Assembly (NCBI GenBank): GCA_963785065.1
Contig: CAWATX010000004.1
Location: forward strand, 248,001-312,000
Direction of reading: 5' to 3'
Length of the DNA: 64,000 bases
From: CAVSRC01 sp963785065
GTDB taxonomy: Bacteria > Pseudomonadota > Alphaproteobacteria > Rhizobiales > Kaistiaceae
Shown here: piece after piece, positions 26,333-36,926 of the stretch
Numbering within the stretch: position 1 is the first letter of the stretch
How the letters are laid out: each line of letters starts with the position of its first letter
Notes under the pieces: model-generated
What the model was told of the DNA's origin: nothing
What the model saw: the letters and a program-made list of their open reading frames with translations, nothing else
The model's database searches: none
Program-made: the position numbers and the translations under genes

Positions 26333-27145
26333 CTACGAGGCTTCCCGCAGGGTCATGGCGGCCGGCGCCGGCGCCACGTCCGGTTCCCCGTCGTCGGAGG
26401 CGAAGGCCCAACGGTCGCGCCCGGCGCGCTTGGCGGCATAGACCGCATCGTCGGCCGCCTTGAGCAGCTTGTCGATGCCCTGGCCCGGCTTGCGTACGGC
26501 GACGCCGACGCTGACGGTGACCGGGTCGAGCCGCTCGCCGGCGCCGACGCTGCGATGCACCTGGTTGCAGATGCGTTCGGCCAGCCGCGCTGTGGCGCTG
26601 GGCGCCAGCCCGTCGACCATGGCCACGAACTCCTCGCCGCCGAGCCGCGCCACGATCCAGCGTGGCGCCGCGATCGCTGACACCTCGGCCAGGATCGTCT
26701 CGGCGACGCGCTTCAGCACCATGTCGCCGTGGTCGTGGCCAAAGTTGTCGTTGATGTTCTTGAACTTGTCGACGTCGATCATCAGGGCGGCGAGCGGCGT
26801 GCCGACGATCGTCTGGCGCTTGACGACGGTGCGGGCGAATTCGAAGAAGGCGCGCCGATTGGGTAGCTCGGTGAGCGCATCGACGCGCGCCTGTTGCTCG
26901 AGCTCGGCGTGCAGCTCGCGCTGGCGGCGCATGGCCAGAAGCAGCGGATAGAAGAGCATAGGGACGCCTACCGAAGGAATCCCCAGAGAAAGCACGAACG
27001 CCAGAGGAAAGAGCGCGATGCCGTCCAGACGGAACGACACGACGACCACGCCAAGCGAGAGCGCAGCGACGACGATCAGAACGACCAGCGTCGTCATGAA
27101 GGGATGCCCGATGGCAAAACCCAGGTTCGGCGTCGTTTTCCTCAT
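26333..27145 (-). CDS. Membrane-bound diguanylate cyclase
   Basis: 270-residue protein: two N-terminal membrane helices (about 17-38 and 45-70), a short coiled linker, then a GGDEF domain with an intact GGEEF motif (RLGGEEFVAMVD). The inhibitory RxxD site five residues upstream is absent (PRWIVARL), in contrast to the cyclase at 10682. It should make c-di-GMP at the membrane, less constrained by product inhibition. Ser-rich C-terminal tail has no domain. Confidence 0.88.
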   Translation of the reverse strand: MRKTTPNLGFAIGHPFMTTLVVLIVVAALSLGVVVVSFRLDGIALFPLAFVLSLGIPSVGVPMLFYPLLLAMRRQRELHAELEQQARVDALTELPNRRAFFEFARTVVKRQTIVGTPLAALMIDVDKFKNINDNFGHDHGDMVLKRVAETILAEVSAIAAPRWIVARLGGEEFVAMVDGLAPSATARLAERICNQVHRSVGAGERLDPVTVSVGVAVRKPGQGIDKLLKAADDAVYAAKRAGRDRWAFASDDGEPDVAPAPAAMTLREAS

Positions 27146-27168
27146 GGCAGCAGGTTTAGGTTGAAATG

Positions 27169-27259
27169 ACCGAACATTCGGTTAGGGGCCGTCGTCAATT
27201 TTCGGTTATCGGTCGCGCGCTGGCGACCCGCGCTTCGTCGAGAATCCGACCGAATTCGG
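27169..27259. promoter_or_regulatory. Two related ACCGAA/TTCGG dyads upstream of the cyclase
   Basis: ACCGAACATTCGGT (27169-27182) and the palindrome CCGAATTCGG (27250-27259, within GACCGAATTCGGCC) share half-sites and lie in the 245-base gap upstream of the diguanylate cyclase gene. A dimeric regulator binding both is plausible; which one is unknown. Otherwise this gap shows nothing. Confidence 0.35.
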
Positions 27260-27390
27260 CCCACGTCCGTTACCGGCAAACGCATGAAGCAGCACCTCCC
27301 CGACCCATGACGCGAGGGTGTCGCCGATTCTGATCAAGATAGTGTTGCTGCGATTGTTACAATTGGAGCGATCGCACCGGGCGGAGCGGT

Positions 27391-30132
<2,742 letters not shown>

Positions 30133-30268
30133 AACGGTCCTGGGAATCGGTTGAAACGCTAGGCGGAATCTAGGGTTTCAGGGGGGCGAAGGCAAGGGCA
30201 GAAGGGGAGATTTCGCTACGAGATTCATATTAACTTGCAATGACTTATGGGACGCGGTCGAGAGCGGC

Positions 30269-30305
30269 TTCCCGCCTATGGCCCACGGCAGAAATTAGGC
30301 GGGAA
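30269..30305. promoter_or_regulatory. Perfect 10-base inverted repeat upstream of the DUF2971 gene
   Basis: TTCCCGCCTA (30269-30278) and TAGGCGGGAA (30296-30305) are exact reverse complements separated by 17 bases, ending 33 bases before the gene start. There is no T tract, so it is not a terminator. It could be an operator or a leader-RNA hairpin. Confidence 0.45.
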
Positions 30306-30338
30306 AGCAGGCGTCGTGAGGTGCATGCTGGCCCTACG

Positions 30339-31211
30339 ATGACCGAATCACTCCAGCGCGAATTGGGCCAGCTCTTTCGCTACGAGTTGGTTGCCTTGGC
30401 TGGCAACCTTTCTGCAACGGCGTTCCTGTACCATTACACGCGTCCCGAACGAGCCCTAGATATTCTTCGGTCTGGACACGTGCGCGCATATTGCATTGAG
30501 GAAATGAACGATCCCGCAGAAATCCTGTATGCAGTTTCTATTGCCCGTGCGCACATCGATAGGTTTTACGCTACCGAAACCGACGAGGCGGTCGTGCCTC
30601 TCTTTCGGGCATTGCAGCAACAGACCAATGGACGTTTTCGTAGCCACACCGTCTTCACGGTGTCATTCAGCACGGATGGCGACGAAATCGGCATGTGGGG
30701 CCTCTACGCCGACAGACGGCGCGGCGTGAGCCTTTGTGTGCGGCTCACAGATGCCAACCAATGGGCGCTTGCAAACGATGGTTACCTCGCACGCGTGGCC
30801 TATGATCCCGATGCCATAGACGCGCTGGTCGCCCGGGCGCTTCGCAGAATTCGGGAGCTGTTTGTCCGAGATTTCGCGAGCGGCACAGATCCCGATCCAG
30901 CGGTCTATGCAGACCTGTTTCTTAAGCACGCGATCTGGTTCGCGCCCTTGCTCAAGCCAAAGGTCTGGTCGCCCGAGCAAGAGTGGCGAGCGATCTTTGT
31001 GCGCACCGAACAACACCATTTGGTCGACGGCACGCGGCATTTCGTGCTTCTCCCTGAGCCGCCGATCAAGGCGCTCTGCCTCGCCCCAGAATTCCCGGCC
31101 GCGCAGGGGCCGGAGTACCAAAACGCCTTGGCGGCCCACGGGTTGGCACTGTTCAAATCAAATCACGGGGCGGTCTCCACGCCGGCACCTCCGACAAAGG
31201 ACCACTCCTAG
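30339..31211 (+). CDS. DUF2971 family protein
   Basis: 290-residue protein of a widespread uncharacterised family. Conserved marks are LYHYTRPERALDILRSGHVR near the N-terminus, EEMNDPAE, and VSFSTDGDEIGMWGLYADRR followed by GVSLCVRL. ATG 30339 is chosen because it lies just before the conserved region; the ribosome site is weak. Samples of its DNA are 55-60% GC against about 72% in the gene at 32508, suggesting acquisition. DUF2971 genes are often accessory and strain-specific. No enzymatic activity can be assigned from sequence here. Confidence 0.8.
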   Translation: MTESLQRELGQLFRYELVALAGNLSATAFLYHYTRPERALDILRSGHVRAYCIEEMNDPAEILYAVSIARAHIDRFYATETDEAVVPLFRALQQQTNGRFRSHTVFTVSFSTDGDEIGMWGLYADRRRGVSLCVRLTDANQWALANDGYLARVAYDPDAIDALVARALRRIRELFVRDFASGTDPDPAVYADLFLKHAIWFAPLLKPKVWSPEQEWRAIFVRTEQHHLVDGTRHFVLLPEPPIKALCLAPEFPAAQGPEYQNALAAHGLALFKSNHGAVSTPAPPTKDHS

Positions 31212-31564
31212 CGATCCTAGCCGCGGCACACGTCGTGCTCGGCAAGCCGCGTTCGTCTACAGACGCGCCCGCAGCTAGCCCGCCCAGCATGAACGGCACG
31301 CCGTTGCCCACAAGGGGCGAAGCGGATTGCAATGTCCTCCCGACGCCCCGATTTCGCTCACGCTCCATCCGGGCTACTGCGCCTATACGAGCCTCATAGG
31401 AGTTCCGGGCATCGCCAGCGCCTGTTTGGTCGTCCCCTCTCCCCTTGCGGGAGAGGGACAGGGTGAGGGGTACGGGCAAGGCCGTGCCTTCACCCCTCAC
31501 CCGGACCGCTACGCGGTCCACCCTCTCCCGCAAGGGGAGAGGGTTGCGCCGTGCCTGGTCGCCC
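31212..31564. other. Intergenic region carrying a long inverted repeat
   Basis: 353 bases between the convergent DUF2971 and ATPase genes. Its right third is the palindromic repeat at 31435-31543; in 31212-31434 I see no gene, RNA or terminator. Confidence 0.5.
31435..31543. repeat. Palindromic intergenic repeat with 23-base perfect arms
   Basis: Positions 31435-31457 and 31521-31543 are exact 23-base reverse complements. Each arm is itself a hairpin (CCCTCTCCC/GGGAGAGGG). Inside, GGGTGAGGGGT and ACCCCTCACCC form a second nested pair and GGACCGC/GCGGTCC a third. It is built like the dispersed palindromic elements common between genes in Hyphomicrobiales and could fold into a strong bidirectional stop for the two convergent genes. 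Confidence 0.85.
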
Positions 31565-32338
31565 CTACCCCCCCTCCAACTTCTCCGCGATGAACCCGTC
31601 CGGGTCGGCCCAGAATTCGCGCATCAGGCGGAAGTGGTCGGTCTCCTCCACCGATACCGGCGCCAGACCGCCGCGCGTGAGCTGGAGCAGTTGCGCCTCC
31701 GGATAGGCCATCAGCATCGGCGCGTGCGTGGCCATGATCACCTGGACGATGCCGGATTGTTCGATCCGTCTCAGCAGCTTGAGGAATTCGATCTGCCGGG
31801 ATGGAGAGAGCGCCGCCTCCGGCTCGTCGAAGATGAACAAGCCCTGCCGGTGGCAGCGTTCCGCGAAGAAGCGGAGAAAACCCTCGCCGTGCGAGTGCGA
31901 GAGGAAGTCCGGCGGCGGACCGCCGAAGGGCTCCTGCGCCACCTGGTCGAGATAGCGGGCGACGGAGAAGAAGCTCTCGGCGCGGAAGAACCAGCCGTTG
32001 GAGAGCTTGGGTAGCCATGAGGCGCGCAGCGCAGCCCCAAGCGATGCGCCGGTCGTCTCCAGCGCGCGGCTGTGATCCACCGGCCGATAGCCCTTGCCGC
32101 CGCCGGCCTGGTCGAACCCGGCGAGGTCGGCGATCGCTTCGAGCAGCGTCGATTTGCCGGTGCCGTTCTCGCCGACGACGATGGTGATCGGCCGGTCGAA
32201 GGCGAGTTCGAAATCGTCGCCGAGGAAGGGCAGCGAGAAGGGATAGGGCCTCGCCTCCGGCACCTTGTCCGCGTCGAGCCACACGCGCTTCAAATAGGGG
32301 GCGCGGAGGTTGATCGGTCGCTTGCGTCCATAGGCCAT
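31565..32338 (-). CDS. Solitary ABC/OLD-type ATPase
   Basis: 257-residue ATPase of the SMC/ABC-like AAA family: Walker A GENGTGKST (about residues 56-64), a short helical insert, signature-like SHGEGFL, Walker B GLFIFDEPEAALS, and the His switch ATHAPML. It has no membrane part and no nuclease (Toprim) domain. Family members are often called 'AAA family ATPase' with unknown partners. It neighbours a DUF2971 gene, but the two are convergent and separated by a repeat, so joint function is not indicated. Confidence 0.85.
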   Translation of the reverse strand: MAYGRKRPINLRAPYLKRVWLDADKVPEARPYPFSLPFLGDDFELAFDRPITIVVGENGTGKSTLLEAIADLAGFDQAGGGKGYRPVDHSRALETTGASLGAALRASWLPKLSNGWFFRAESFFSVARYLDQVAQEPFGGPPPDFLSHSHGEGFLRFFAERCHRQGLFIFDEPEAALSPSRQIEFLKLLRRIEQSGIVQVIMATHAPMLMAYPEAQLLQLTRGGLAPVSVEETDHFRLMREFWADPDGFIAEKLEGG

Positions 32339-32507
32339 ACGGTGAGTCAGCCCGCGCCGTCGGTCGTGTCAAGAAGCGGCGCCCGCCTCACCCCGGTCAC
32401 CTCGACGTAACTCTCTTACCCGAAGGTGCCGTCTTCCCCACAGGCCTCCAAACGATACCTATGGCCGGCCCGTCGTTCCTCGGCGGGTTGTCCAGAGGAG
32501 CGCGACC

Positions 32508-33395
32508 TTGAGCAAATTCATCGACAGCACCATCGGCGTGACCGGAGCCAGCGGCAATCTCGGCCGCCACGTGGTGGCGCATCTGCGCCAGGCGGGCGCC
32601 AGGCGGATCGTTGCCATCAGCCGCAATCCCGACAAGCTCGGCGATCTCGCCGGGCCCGGCGTCGAGCTGCGCGCCGGCTCTTTCGACGAGCCCGCCGGCC
32701 TCGCCGCCGCCTTCGCCGGTGTCGAGCGCCTGCTCATCATCTCGACCGACACCCTGGCCGACCGCGCCGCGCAGCACATCGCGGGCTTCGACGCGGCGCT
32801 CAAGGCGGGCGTGCGGCACGTCGCCTACACCAGCATCGTCAGCCCCTACCCCGACACGCACGCCGACGCGATGGTTCCCAATTCGCACTACTGGACCGAG
32901 GCGCGGATCGCGGCCAGCGGGATCGACTTCTCGATCCTGCGCAACAACCTCTATACCGATTTCCTGCTCGCCGGCGCGCATCACGCGGTCGCCAGCGGCA
33001 CGCTCTACCATGCCGCCGGCACCGGCCGCCGCGCCTACGTCACGCGGGAGGATTGCGCCGCAGCCGCGGCCGCCGCGCTGCTCGATGGCGAAGGCAAGCG
33101 CATCTACGACATCTGCGGGCCGGTGGCGATCTCCGGCGACGATCTCGCCGCCATCCTCGCCGAGATTTCTGGCAAGCCGGTCAAGGCCGTCAACGTCCCG
33201 CCGGAAGGCTTCGCCGCCGGTCTCAAGCAGGCCAATCTGCCGCCCCCGGTGATCGGCATGCTCACCCGCTTCGAAACCGACGCCGCCAAGAACTATTTTG
33301 CCATCGTCTCCGGCGCCTTCGACGAACTCACCGGCCGCAAGCCGCGCTCGGTGGCCGATTTCCTCGCCGCGCACAAGAGCGCAATCGTCGCTTGA
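32508..33395 (+). CDS. NmrA-like NAD(P)-binding reductase (quinone oxidoreductase type)
   Basis: 295-residue Rossmann protein of the NmrA/atypical SDR group: IGVTGASGNLGRHVVAHL at the N-terminus, VAISRNPDKL for cofactor phosphate recognition, YTSIVSPYPDTHADAM, and the helical C-terminal domain. The start is TTG 32508 with GAGGAG seven bases upstream. It resembles NAD(P)H:quinone oxidoreductase 2 (YtfG). No LysR or HxlR regulator is adjacent. Confidence 0.85.
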   Translation: MSKFIDSTIGVTGASGNLGRHVVAHLRQAGARRIVAISRNPDKLGDLAGPGVELRAGSFDEPAGLAAAFAGVERLLIISTDTLADRAAQHIAGFDAALKAGVRHVAYTSIVSPYPDTHADAMVPNSHYWTEARIAASGIDFSILRNNLYTDFLLAGAHHAVASGTLYHAAGTGRRAYVTREDCAAAAAAALLDGEGKRIYDICGPVAISGDDLAAILAEISGKPVKAVNVPPEGFAAGLKQANLPPPVIGMLTRFETDAAKNYFAIVSGAFDELTGRKPRSVADFLAAHKSAIVA

Positions 33396-33519
33396 ACCAG
33401 AGGGGGAGGTCGAAATCGCGCCCGCGATTTCCGGGGGGGGGGTGCATTCGCCGAGGGTCACCGGCCTCCCCCCACACCGCCCATTGCACTTCCCCCTCGC
33501 GCCACCCATGTACAGAGCG

Positions 33520-33661
33520 TTCCAGATTTGCTCTGCCTTGCTGCAGCTAGCCCTTATCGGCCCTTCCTCAAGTCAACGCGAAACTCGGATACGACGGCCG
33601 GCGAATGGTCGCCGGTCACGCTGACGCGTTGCCGCGTTACACCCAAAAGGAAGTAAGCCAA
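33520..33661 (+). promoter_or_regulatory. Structured 5' leader of cold-shock gene 1
   Basis: This leader shares long blocks with 35321-35463, for example ttccagatttgctctgcc and gaaactcggatacgacggcc. Hairpins: CCGGCGA (33598-33604)/TCGCCGG (33609-33615) with a four-base loop, and ACGCG (33624-33628)/CGCGT (33633-33637). A purine-rich ribosome site (AAAAGGAAG) follows. Such leaders in csp mRNAs act as temperature-responsive RNA switches; that role is inferred. Confidence 0.7.
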
Positions 33662-33865
33662 ATGGCTAATGGTACCGTGAAATTCTTCAATGCCCAGAAG
33701 GGCTTCGGCTTCATCGAGCGGACCGATGGCGAGAAGGACGTGTTCGTCCACATCTCCGCCGTCGAGAACGCCGGCATGACCACGCTCAACGAGGGCCAGA
33801 AGCTCCGCTTCGATGTGGTCAACGAGCGCGGCAAGGACGCCGCCGCCAACCTGCAGAACGTCTAG
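33662..33865 (+). CDS. Cold-shock protein 1
   Basis: 67-residue single cold-shock domain. It has the RNA-binding motifs KGFGFIE (RNP1) and VFVHIS (RNP2) and starts MANGTVKFFN. RNA chaperone that binds single-stranded nucleic acid in the cytoplasm. A long structured leader precedes it and a strong terminator follows. It is about 75% identical by eye to the second copy at 35464. Confidence 0.96.
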   Translation: MANGTVKFFNAQKGFGFIERTDGEKDVFVHISAVENAGMTTLNEGQKLRFDVVNERGKDAAANLQNV

Positions 33866-33895
33866 GCTTCAGCGCAGCTCGCGCAGCCTGATTGA

Positions 33896-33923
33896 GCCCG
33901 GCGCCCCAGCGCCGGGCTTTTTT
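33896..33923 (+). terminator. Rho-independent terminator of cold-shock gene 1
   Basis: Stem GCCCGGCGC/GCGCCGGGC with a four-base loop and TTTTTT. The same hairpin follows the second cold-shock gene. Confidence 0.92.
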
Positions 33924-33940
33924 GTTTGCCGCCGCCGCCC

Positions 33941-34846
33941 TCACCTGAGCCAGCGCTTCTCCACGCGGGCTGCGACCGAGTAGGCCGGATTGAAGACGTT
34001 GGCGATGTCGTAGCGCACCACCTGCCCGAGCAGGTGGCTTGCCGCCGCCGCGTCGAGGCCGAAGTCGCCGGCGAGCCAGGCGAGCATCTCGGTGGTGGCG
34101 TGCTGGAGCGCCTGGTCGAGTGGCCGGGCGTTGCCGACCGTGAAGATCGCGTCCGCCGTCTCGCCGCGCGGCCAGCCGATCGTCCGCCCCTTGGCGAGCC
34201 GCACGGTGAACTCCACCGCGCAGGACGTCTCGATCCCCGTGCCGACGATCTCGCCGTCGCCCTGGCAGGCGTGGCAATCGCCGAGGAAGAACAGCCCGCC
34301 GGCAACGGCGACCGGGAAATGCGCCGTCGTGCCCGGTCCGAAGAGCCGGTAGTCCATGTTGCCGCCGTGCGGCCCGCTGGTCGCGGTCGAGATCGCCTGT
34401 CCCCCCGCCGGCGCCACGCCGAAGCAGCCGATCATCGGCGCCAGCGCCACCGACCAGTCGCGCAAGGGCTCCGGCGGCTCGGCCAGTCGCGCGCGGCCTG
34501 CCGCGCGATCGATGCTCCAGATGTGGCGCGTGCGCGCCGGCATCGCCGCCACGGCGGCGGGGTCGATGACGTTCGCGGCCACCGGCGTGAATGTCCAGCC
34601 GGTGTCGCGCGTCATCGTCATGCTGTCGATGCTGACGGTCAGCGTGTCGCCCGGCTCCGCGCCGGTGACGAAGAACGGCCCGGTCATCGGGTTCGGCCGC
34701 GCGGCCACCTGCCGGTCGTGCCGGTCGATGCCCCAGGCATCGATGGTATGGGCGAGAACCGTGTCACCGTCGGCGATGGTCAGCACCGGCTCGGCCGTGC
34801 CGAGGGCGTTGTGGTAGCGAGTGGGGTCGAATTCGTGCCGCGCCAT
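33941..34846 (-). CDS. Acetamidase/formamidase family protein
   Basis: 301-residue member of the FmdA/AmdA family: GDTVLAHTIDAWG and GAEPGDTLTVSI near the N-terminus, GCFGVAP in the middle, GPHGGNMD, and FLGDCHACQGDGE, which carries the metal/active-site residues. It hydrolyses short amides to acid and ammonia. It is a minus-strand gene inserted between the two plus-strand cold-shock genes. Confidence 0.9.
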   Translation of the reverse strand: MARHEFDPTRYHNALGTAEPVLTIADGDTVLAHTIDAWGIDRHDRQVAARPNPMTGPFFVTGAEPGDTLTVSIDSMTMTRDTGWTFTPVAANVIDPAAVAAMPARTRHIWSIDRAAGRARLAEPPEPLRDWSVALAPMIGCFGVAPAGGQAISTATSGPHGGNMDYRLFGPGTTAHFPVAVAGGLFFLGDCHACQGDGEIVGTGIETSCAVEFTVRLAKGRTIGWPRGETADAIFTVGNARPLDQALQHATTEMLAWLAGDFGLDAAAASHLLGQVVRYDIANVFNPAYSVAARVEKRWLR

Positions 34847-35320
34847 GCGAATGCTCCCTGTGGCAAGGGGCCATCATGCCCGGTTCCGCCGGACCGCGAA
34901 AAGAAAGTTATCCCCGCTGTCCGAACCGCCCCCATATTGGTTGGCATCCTCGCTCGGATAGAGGGGCGTCTACTGGTGGCGACCTTTAGGCGGAGCGGGG
35001 TGCGGTGTCCCTGTCGGCCGCGTCGCAAGCGGAAGGCAGTTGGAGCTCGGAAGCCCGTCAACGGAGAGGCCGCAAGGTCTGTCCGTGCGCCAACGCCCTG
35101 AAATGGTGCAGCGCTAAAGGCGGGCAGAGGTCAGCCGCCGGTGAGACCGGCCCGGGAAACCGAGGCCCCGGCACCGCGGTGGTCGAAGGCGGCCGTGTTC
35201 GCGGTCCTGATGCTGGTCTTCGCCGCCCGCGCCTATCTGGGCTAGCCCGCGGCGGCAGCGCCCGCCCCTTCCCCGGTCCGCCCATTGTGTTTCGCGCGCA
35301 CACCTCCTATATGCACGGGG
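34847..35320. other. Intergenic region upstream of the second cold-shock leader
   Basis: About 470 bases. Apart from a possible 34-residue membrane peptide at 35141-35245 I see no gene. Sequence at 34847-35140 has no strong hairpin or repeat. Confidence 0.45.
35141..35245 (+). CDS. Possible small single-pass membrane peptide
   Basis: GTG 35141 opens a 34-residue frame: a polar Pro-rich start (RPARETEAPAPRW) followed by a hydrophobic helix (AAVFAVLMLVFAARAYLG). An AGAGG lies 10-15 bases upstream. The polar-then-hydrophobic layout is that of real small membrane proteins, but length and a weak start leave this uncertain. Confidence 0.3.
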   Translation: MRPARETEAPAPRWSKAAVFAVLMLVFAARAYLG

Positions 35321-35463
35321 TTCCAGATTTGCTCTGCCTTGCTGCAGCTACCCCCGGTGGGGGCTTCCTCAGGTCAACGCGAAACTCGGATACGACGGCC
35401 GGCGAAGGTCGCCGGTCAAAACAACGCGTTTCCCGCGTTACACGAAAAAAGGAAGACAGCCAC
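35321..35463 (+). promoter_or_regulatory. Structured 5' leader of cold-shock gene 2
   Basis: Counterpart of 33520-33661. Hairpins: CCCCC/GGGGG (35351-35363), CCGGCGA (35399-35405)/TCGCCGG (35409-35415) with loop AGG instead of ATGG, and AACGCG (35423-35428)/CGCGTT (35434-35439). Stems stay paired while loops and neighbouring bases differ from copy 1, the pattern expected of a selected RNA structure. Confidence 0.7.
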
Positions 35464-35667
35464 ATGGCGACAGGTACCGTGAAATTCTTCAATACGCAGA
35501 AGGGCTTTGGCTTCATCGAGCCGACCGATGGCTCGAAGGACGTGTTCGTCCACATCAGCGCCGTCGAGCGCGCCGGCATGAGCACGCTCGTCGAGGGCCA
35601 GAAGATCAGCTACGACGTGGTGACCGAGCGCGGCAAGACCAACGCCGCCAATCTCCAGGAAGCCTGA
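35464..35667 (+). CDS. Cold-shock protein 2
   Basis: 67-residue cold-shock domain with RNP1 KGFGFIE and RNP2 VFVHIS, starting MATGTVKFFN. Ribosome site AAAAAAGGAAG. RNA chaperone. Together with 33662 it looks like a duplication that included the leader and terminator, with a formamidase gene between the copies. Confidence 0.96.
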   Translation: MATGTVKFFNTQKGFGFIEPTDGSKDVFVHISAVERAGMSTLVEGQKISYDVVTERGKTNAANLQEA

Positions 35668-35696
35668 TCCGAGCGCGCAGTCGCATGGACTGACGA

Positions 35697-35724
35697 GCCC
35701 GGCGCCCCTAGCGCCGGGCTTTTT
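35697..35724 (+). terminator. Rho-independent terminator of cold-shock gene 2
   Basis: Stem GCCCGGCGC/GCGCCGGGC, five-base loop (cccta) and a T-rich tail. Matches the terminator at 33896. Confidence 0.9.
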
Positions 35725-35768
35725 GTTTTCGCCGACCGGATTCGGTTCGGCAGCCAAGGAGAGCGCCC

Positions 35769-36017
35769 ATGCCATTCAGGCCCAATTACCGGCAGGCGCG
35801 CGGCGAACGCGACCGCGCCAAGCGGCAGAAGAAAGAAGAGAAGCTGCGCAAGCGCGACGAGGACGCCGCCCGCCGCAAGGCGGAGCTCGACGCCGGCGAT
35901 ACCGCGGTCGAGGGGCCTGCCGATGATTCCGCGCCGCAGGGCGAGGATGGCGATATCGCGGTCGAGGGTCCCGCCGATGATCCCGCGCCGCAGGACGAGG
36001 ACGGCGATAGGCCGTAA
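35769..36017 (+). CDS. Small charged protein with a duplicated acidic repeat
   Basis: 82-residue protein: MPFRPNYRQARGERDRAKRQ and a further Lys/Arg/Glu-rich helix (to about residue 40), then two tandem 18-residue acidic units (DTAVEGPADDSAPQGEDG and DIAVEGPADDPAPQDEDG) encoded by 54-base direct repeats at 35898-35951 and 35952-36005. GGAGAG precedes the ATG. Similar basic N-termini occur in small rhizobial proteins of unknown role. No domain known. Confidence 0.75.
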   Translation: MPFRPNYRQARGERDRAKRQKKEEKLRKRDEDAARRKAELDAGDTAVEGPADDSAPQGEDGDIAVEGPADDPAPQDEDGDRP

Positions 36018-36044
36018 GCCGCGGCTGGCTCGCCATGGTCCGCC

Positions 36045-36887
36045 TCAGAACGGGCGGTAGCGGTCGGAGACCGTGAAACGCAGGATGTCGGCGACGAGGT
36101 CGAGGCGCGGATCTGGCTGCCAGGGGCCGAGCTGACGCACGATCTCGGCCATCGCCCGCCGGCTTTTCTCGATATCCGCCTCGATGAAGAAGCTGTTGCG
36201 CAGGATGAGCGACACCGCCTGCGAGGCGCTCTCCAGCCGAATGGTCGAAGCGCCGCCGATGGTGACGCTGGAGACGAACGGGAACAGCAGGCCTGCCTTC
36301 AGCCGCCCGTCATGTATCGCGTCGCAATAGAGCAGATCGAGTGGACGCACTGGTCCGGCAGCGAGCCCCTGCGCCAGAACCTGCCGCACGCGATCGAGCG
36401 AACGCGGATTGACGAAATAGGAGGTCGCACCGGCAAAATTGACCGTGGCGAGGTCGATTAGCGACAGGGAGGGCGGCCGCCCCGGTCCGGCATTGCGGTC
36501 GAACAACCCTTTCAGCATGCGGATGAGGGGGAGTTCGTCCATCACCATCATCTCGGTGAAGACGATGTCGAAGGGCTCCATCAGCCCGCTCGCGATCACA
36601 GACTGCAGCGCCGGTCCAAAGGGCTGGGCGAGGACGGCGTCGTCCTCCAGCACGTGAATGAAGCGGTCGTCCGCCGTCAGGCCCGTGATGAGGTCATGGT
36701 GGGAGCGGAAGCAGCCGTATTCCCCAGGCATCATCCGGCAGTCAGCCGGCTTCCCGGCTCCCGTCACCGCGGCAACCCGCTGGTAGAGTCCGTTGAGCCC
36801 GGCCCGGGCGATGGTCGCTTCCATTGCCGCGCGGCGCTCGGGCGACGAGTCGAGATTGATGTAGTAGCCACGCCAAGGTGCGCACAT
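36045..36887 (-). CDS. Glycosyltransferase family 25 protein
   Basis: 280-residue enzyme of the LPS-glycosyltransferase GT25 family: YYINLDSSPERRAAMEATI near the N-terminus, GEYGCFRSHHDLI and the LEDDAV motif (IHVLEDDAVL) that binds metal and nucleotide-sugar. C-terminal part is less conserved. Probably adds a sugar to a surface polysaccharide; it stands alone without other envelope genes. Confidence 0.85.
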   Translation of the reverse strand: MCAPWRGYYINLDSSPERRAAMEATIARAGLNGLYQRVAAVTGAGKPADCRMMPGEYGCFRSHHDLITGLTADDRFIHVLEDDAVLAQPFGPALQSVIASGLMEPFDIVFTEMMVMDELPLIRMLKGLFDRNAGPGRPPSLSLIDLATVNFAGATSYFVNPRSLDRVRQVLAQGLAAGPVRPLDLLYCDAIHDGRLKAGLLFPFVSSVTIGGASTIRLESASQAVSLILRNSFFIEADIEKSRRAMAEIVRQLGPWQPDPRLDLVADILRFTVSDRYRPF

Positions 36888-36926
36888 CCGATCCCCCTGC
36901 CGATTCCCTGCGAGCGGTCGCGAAAT

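Noticed and set aside
31153..31533. Minus-strand reading frame with low-complexity peptide
   Set aside because: It runs through the palindromic repeat, has no family-like segment and no ribosome site.
31565..32338. DUF2971 plus ATPase as a two-gene defence system
   Set aside because: The genes are convergent, separated by 353 bases and a repeat, and differ in base composition.
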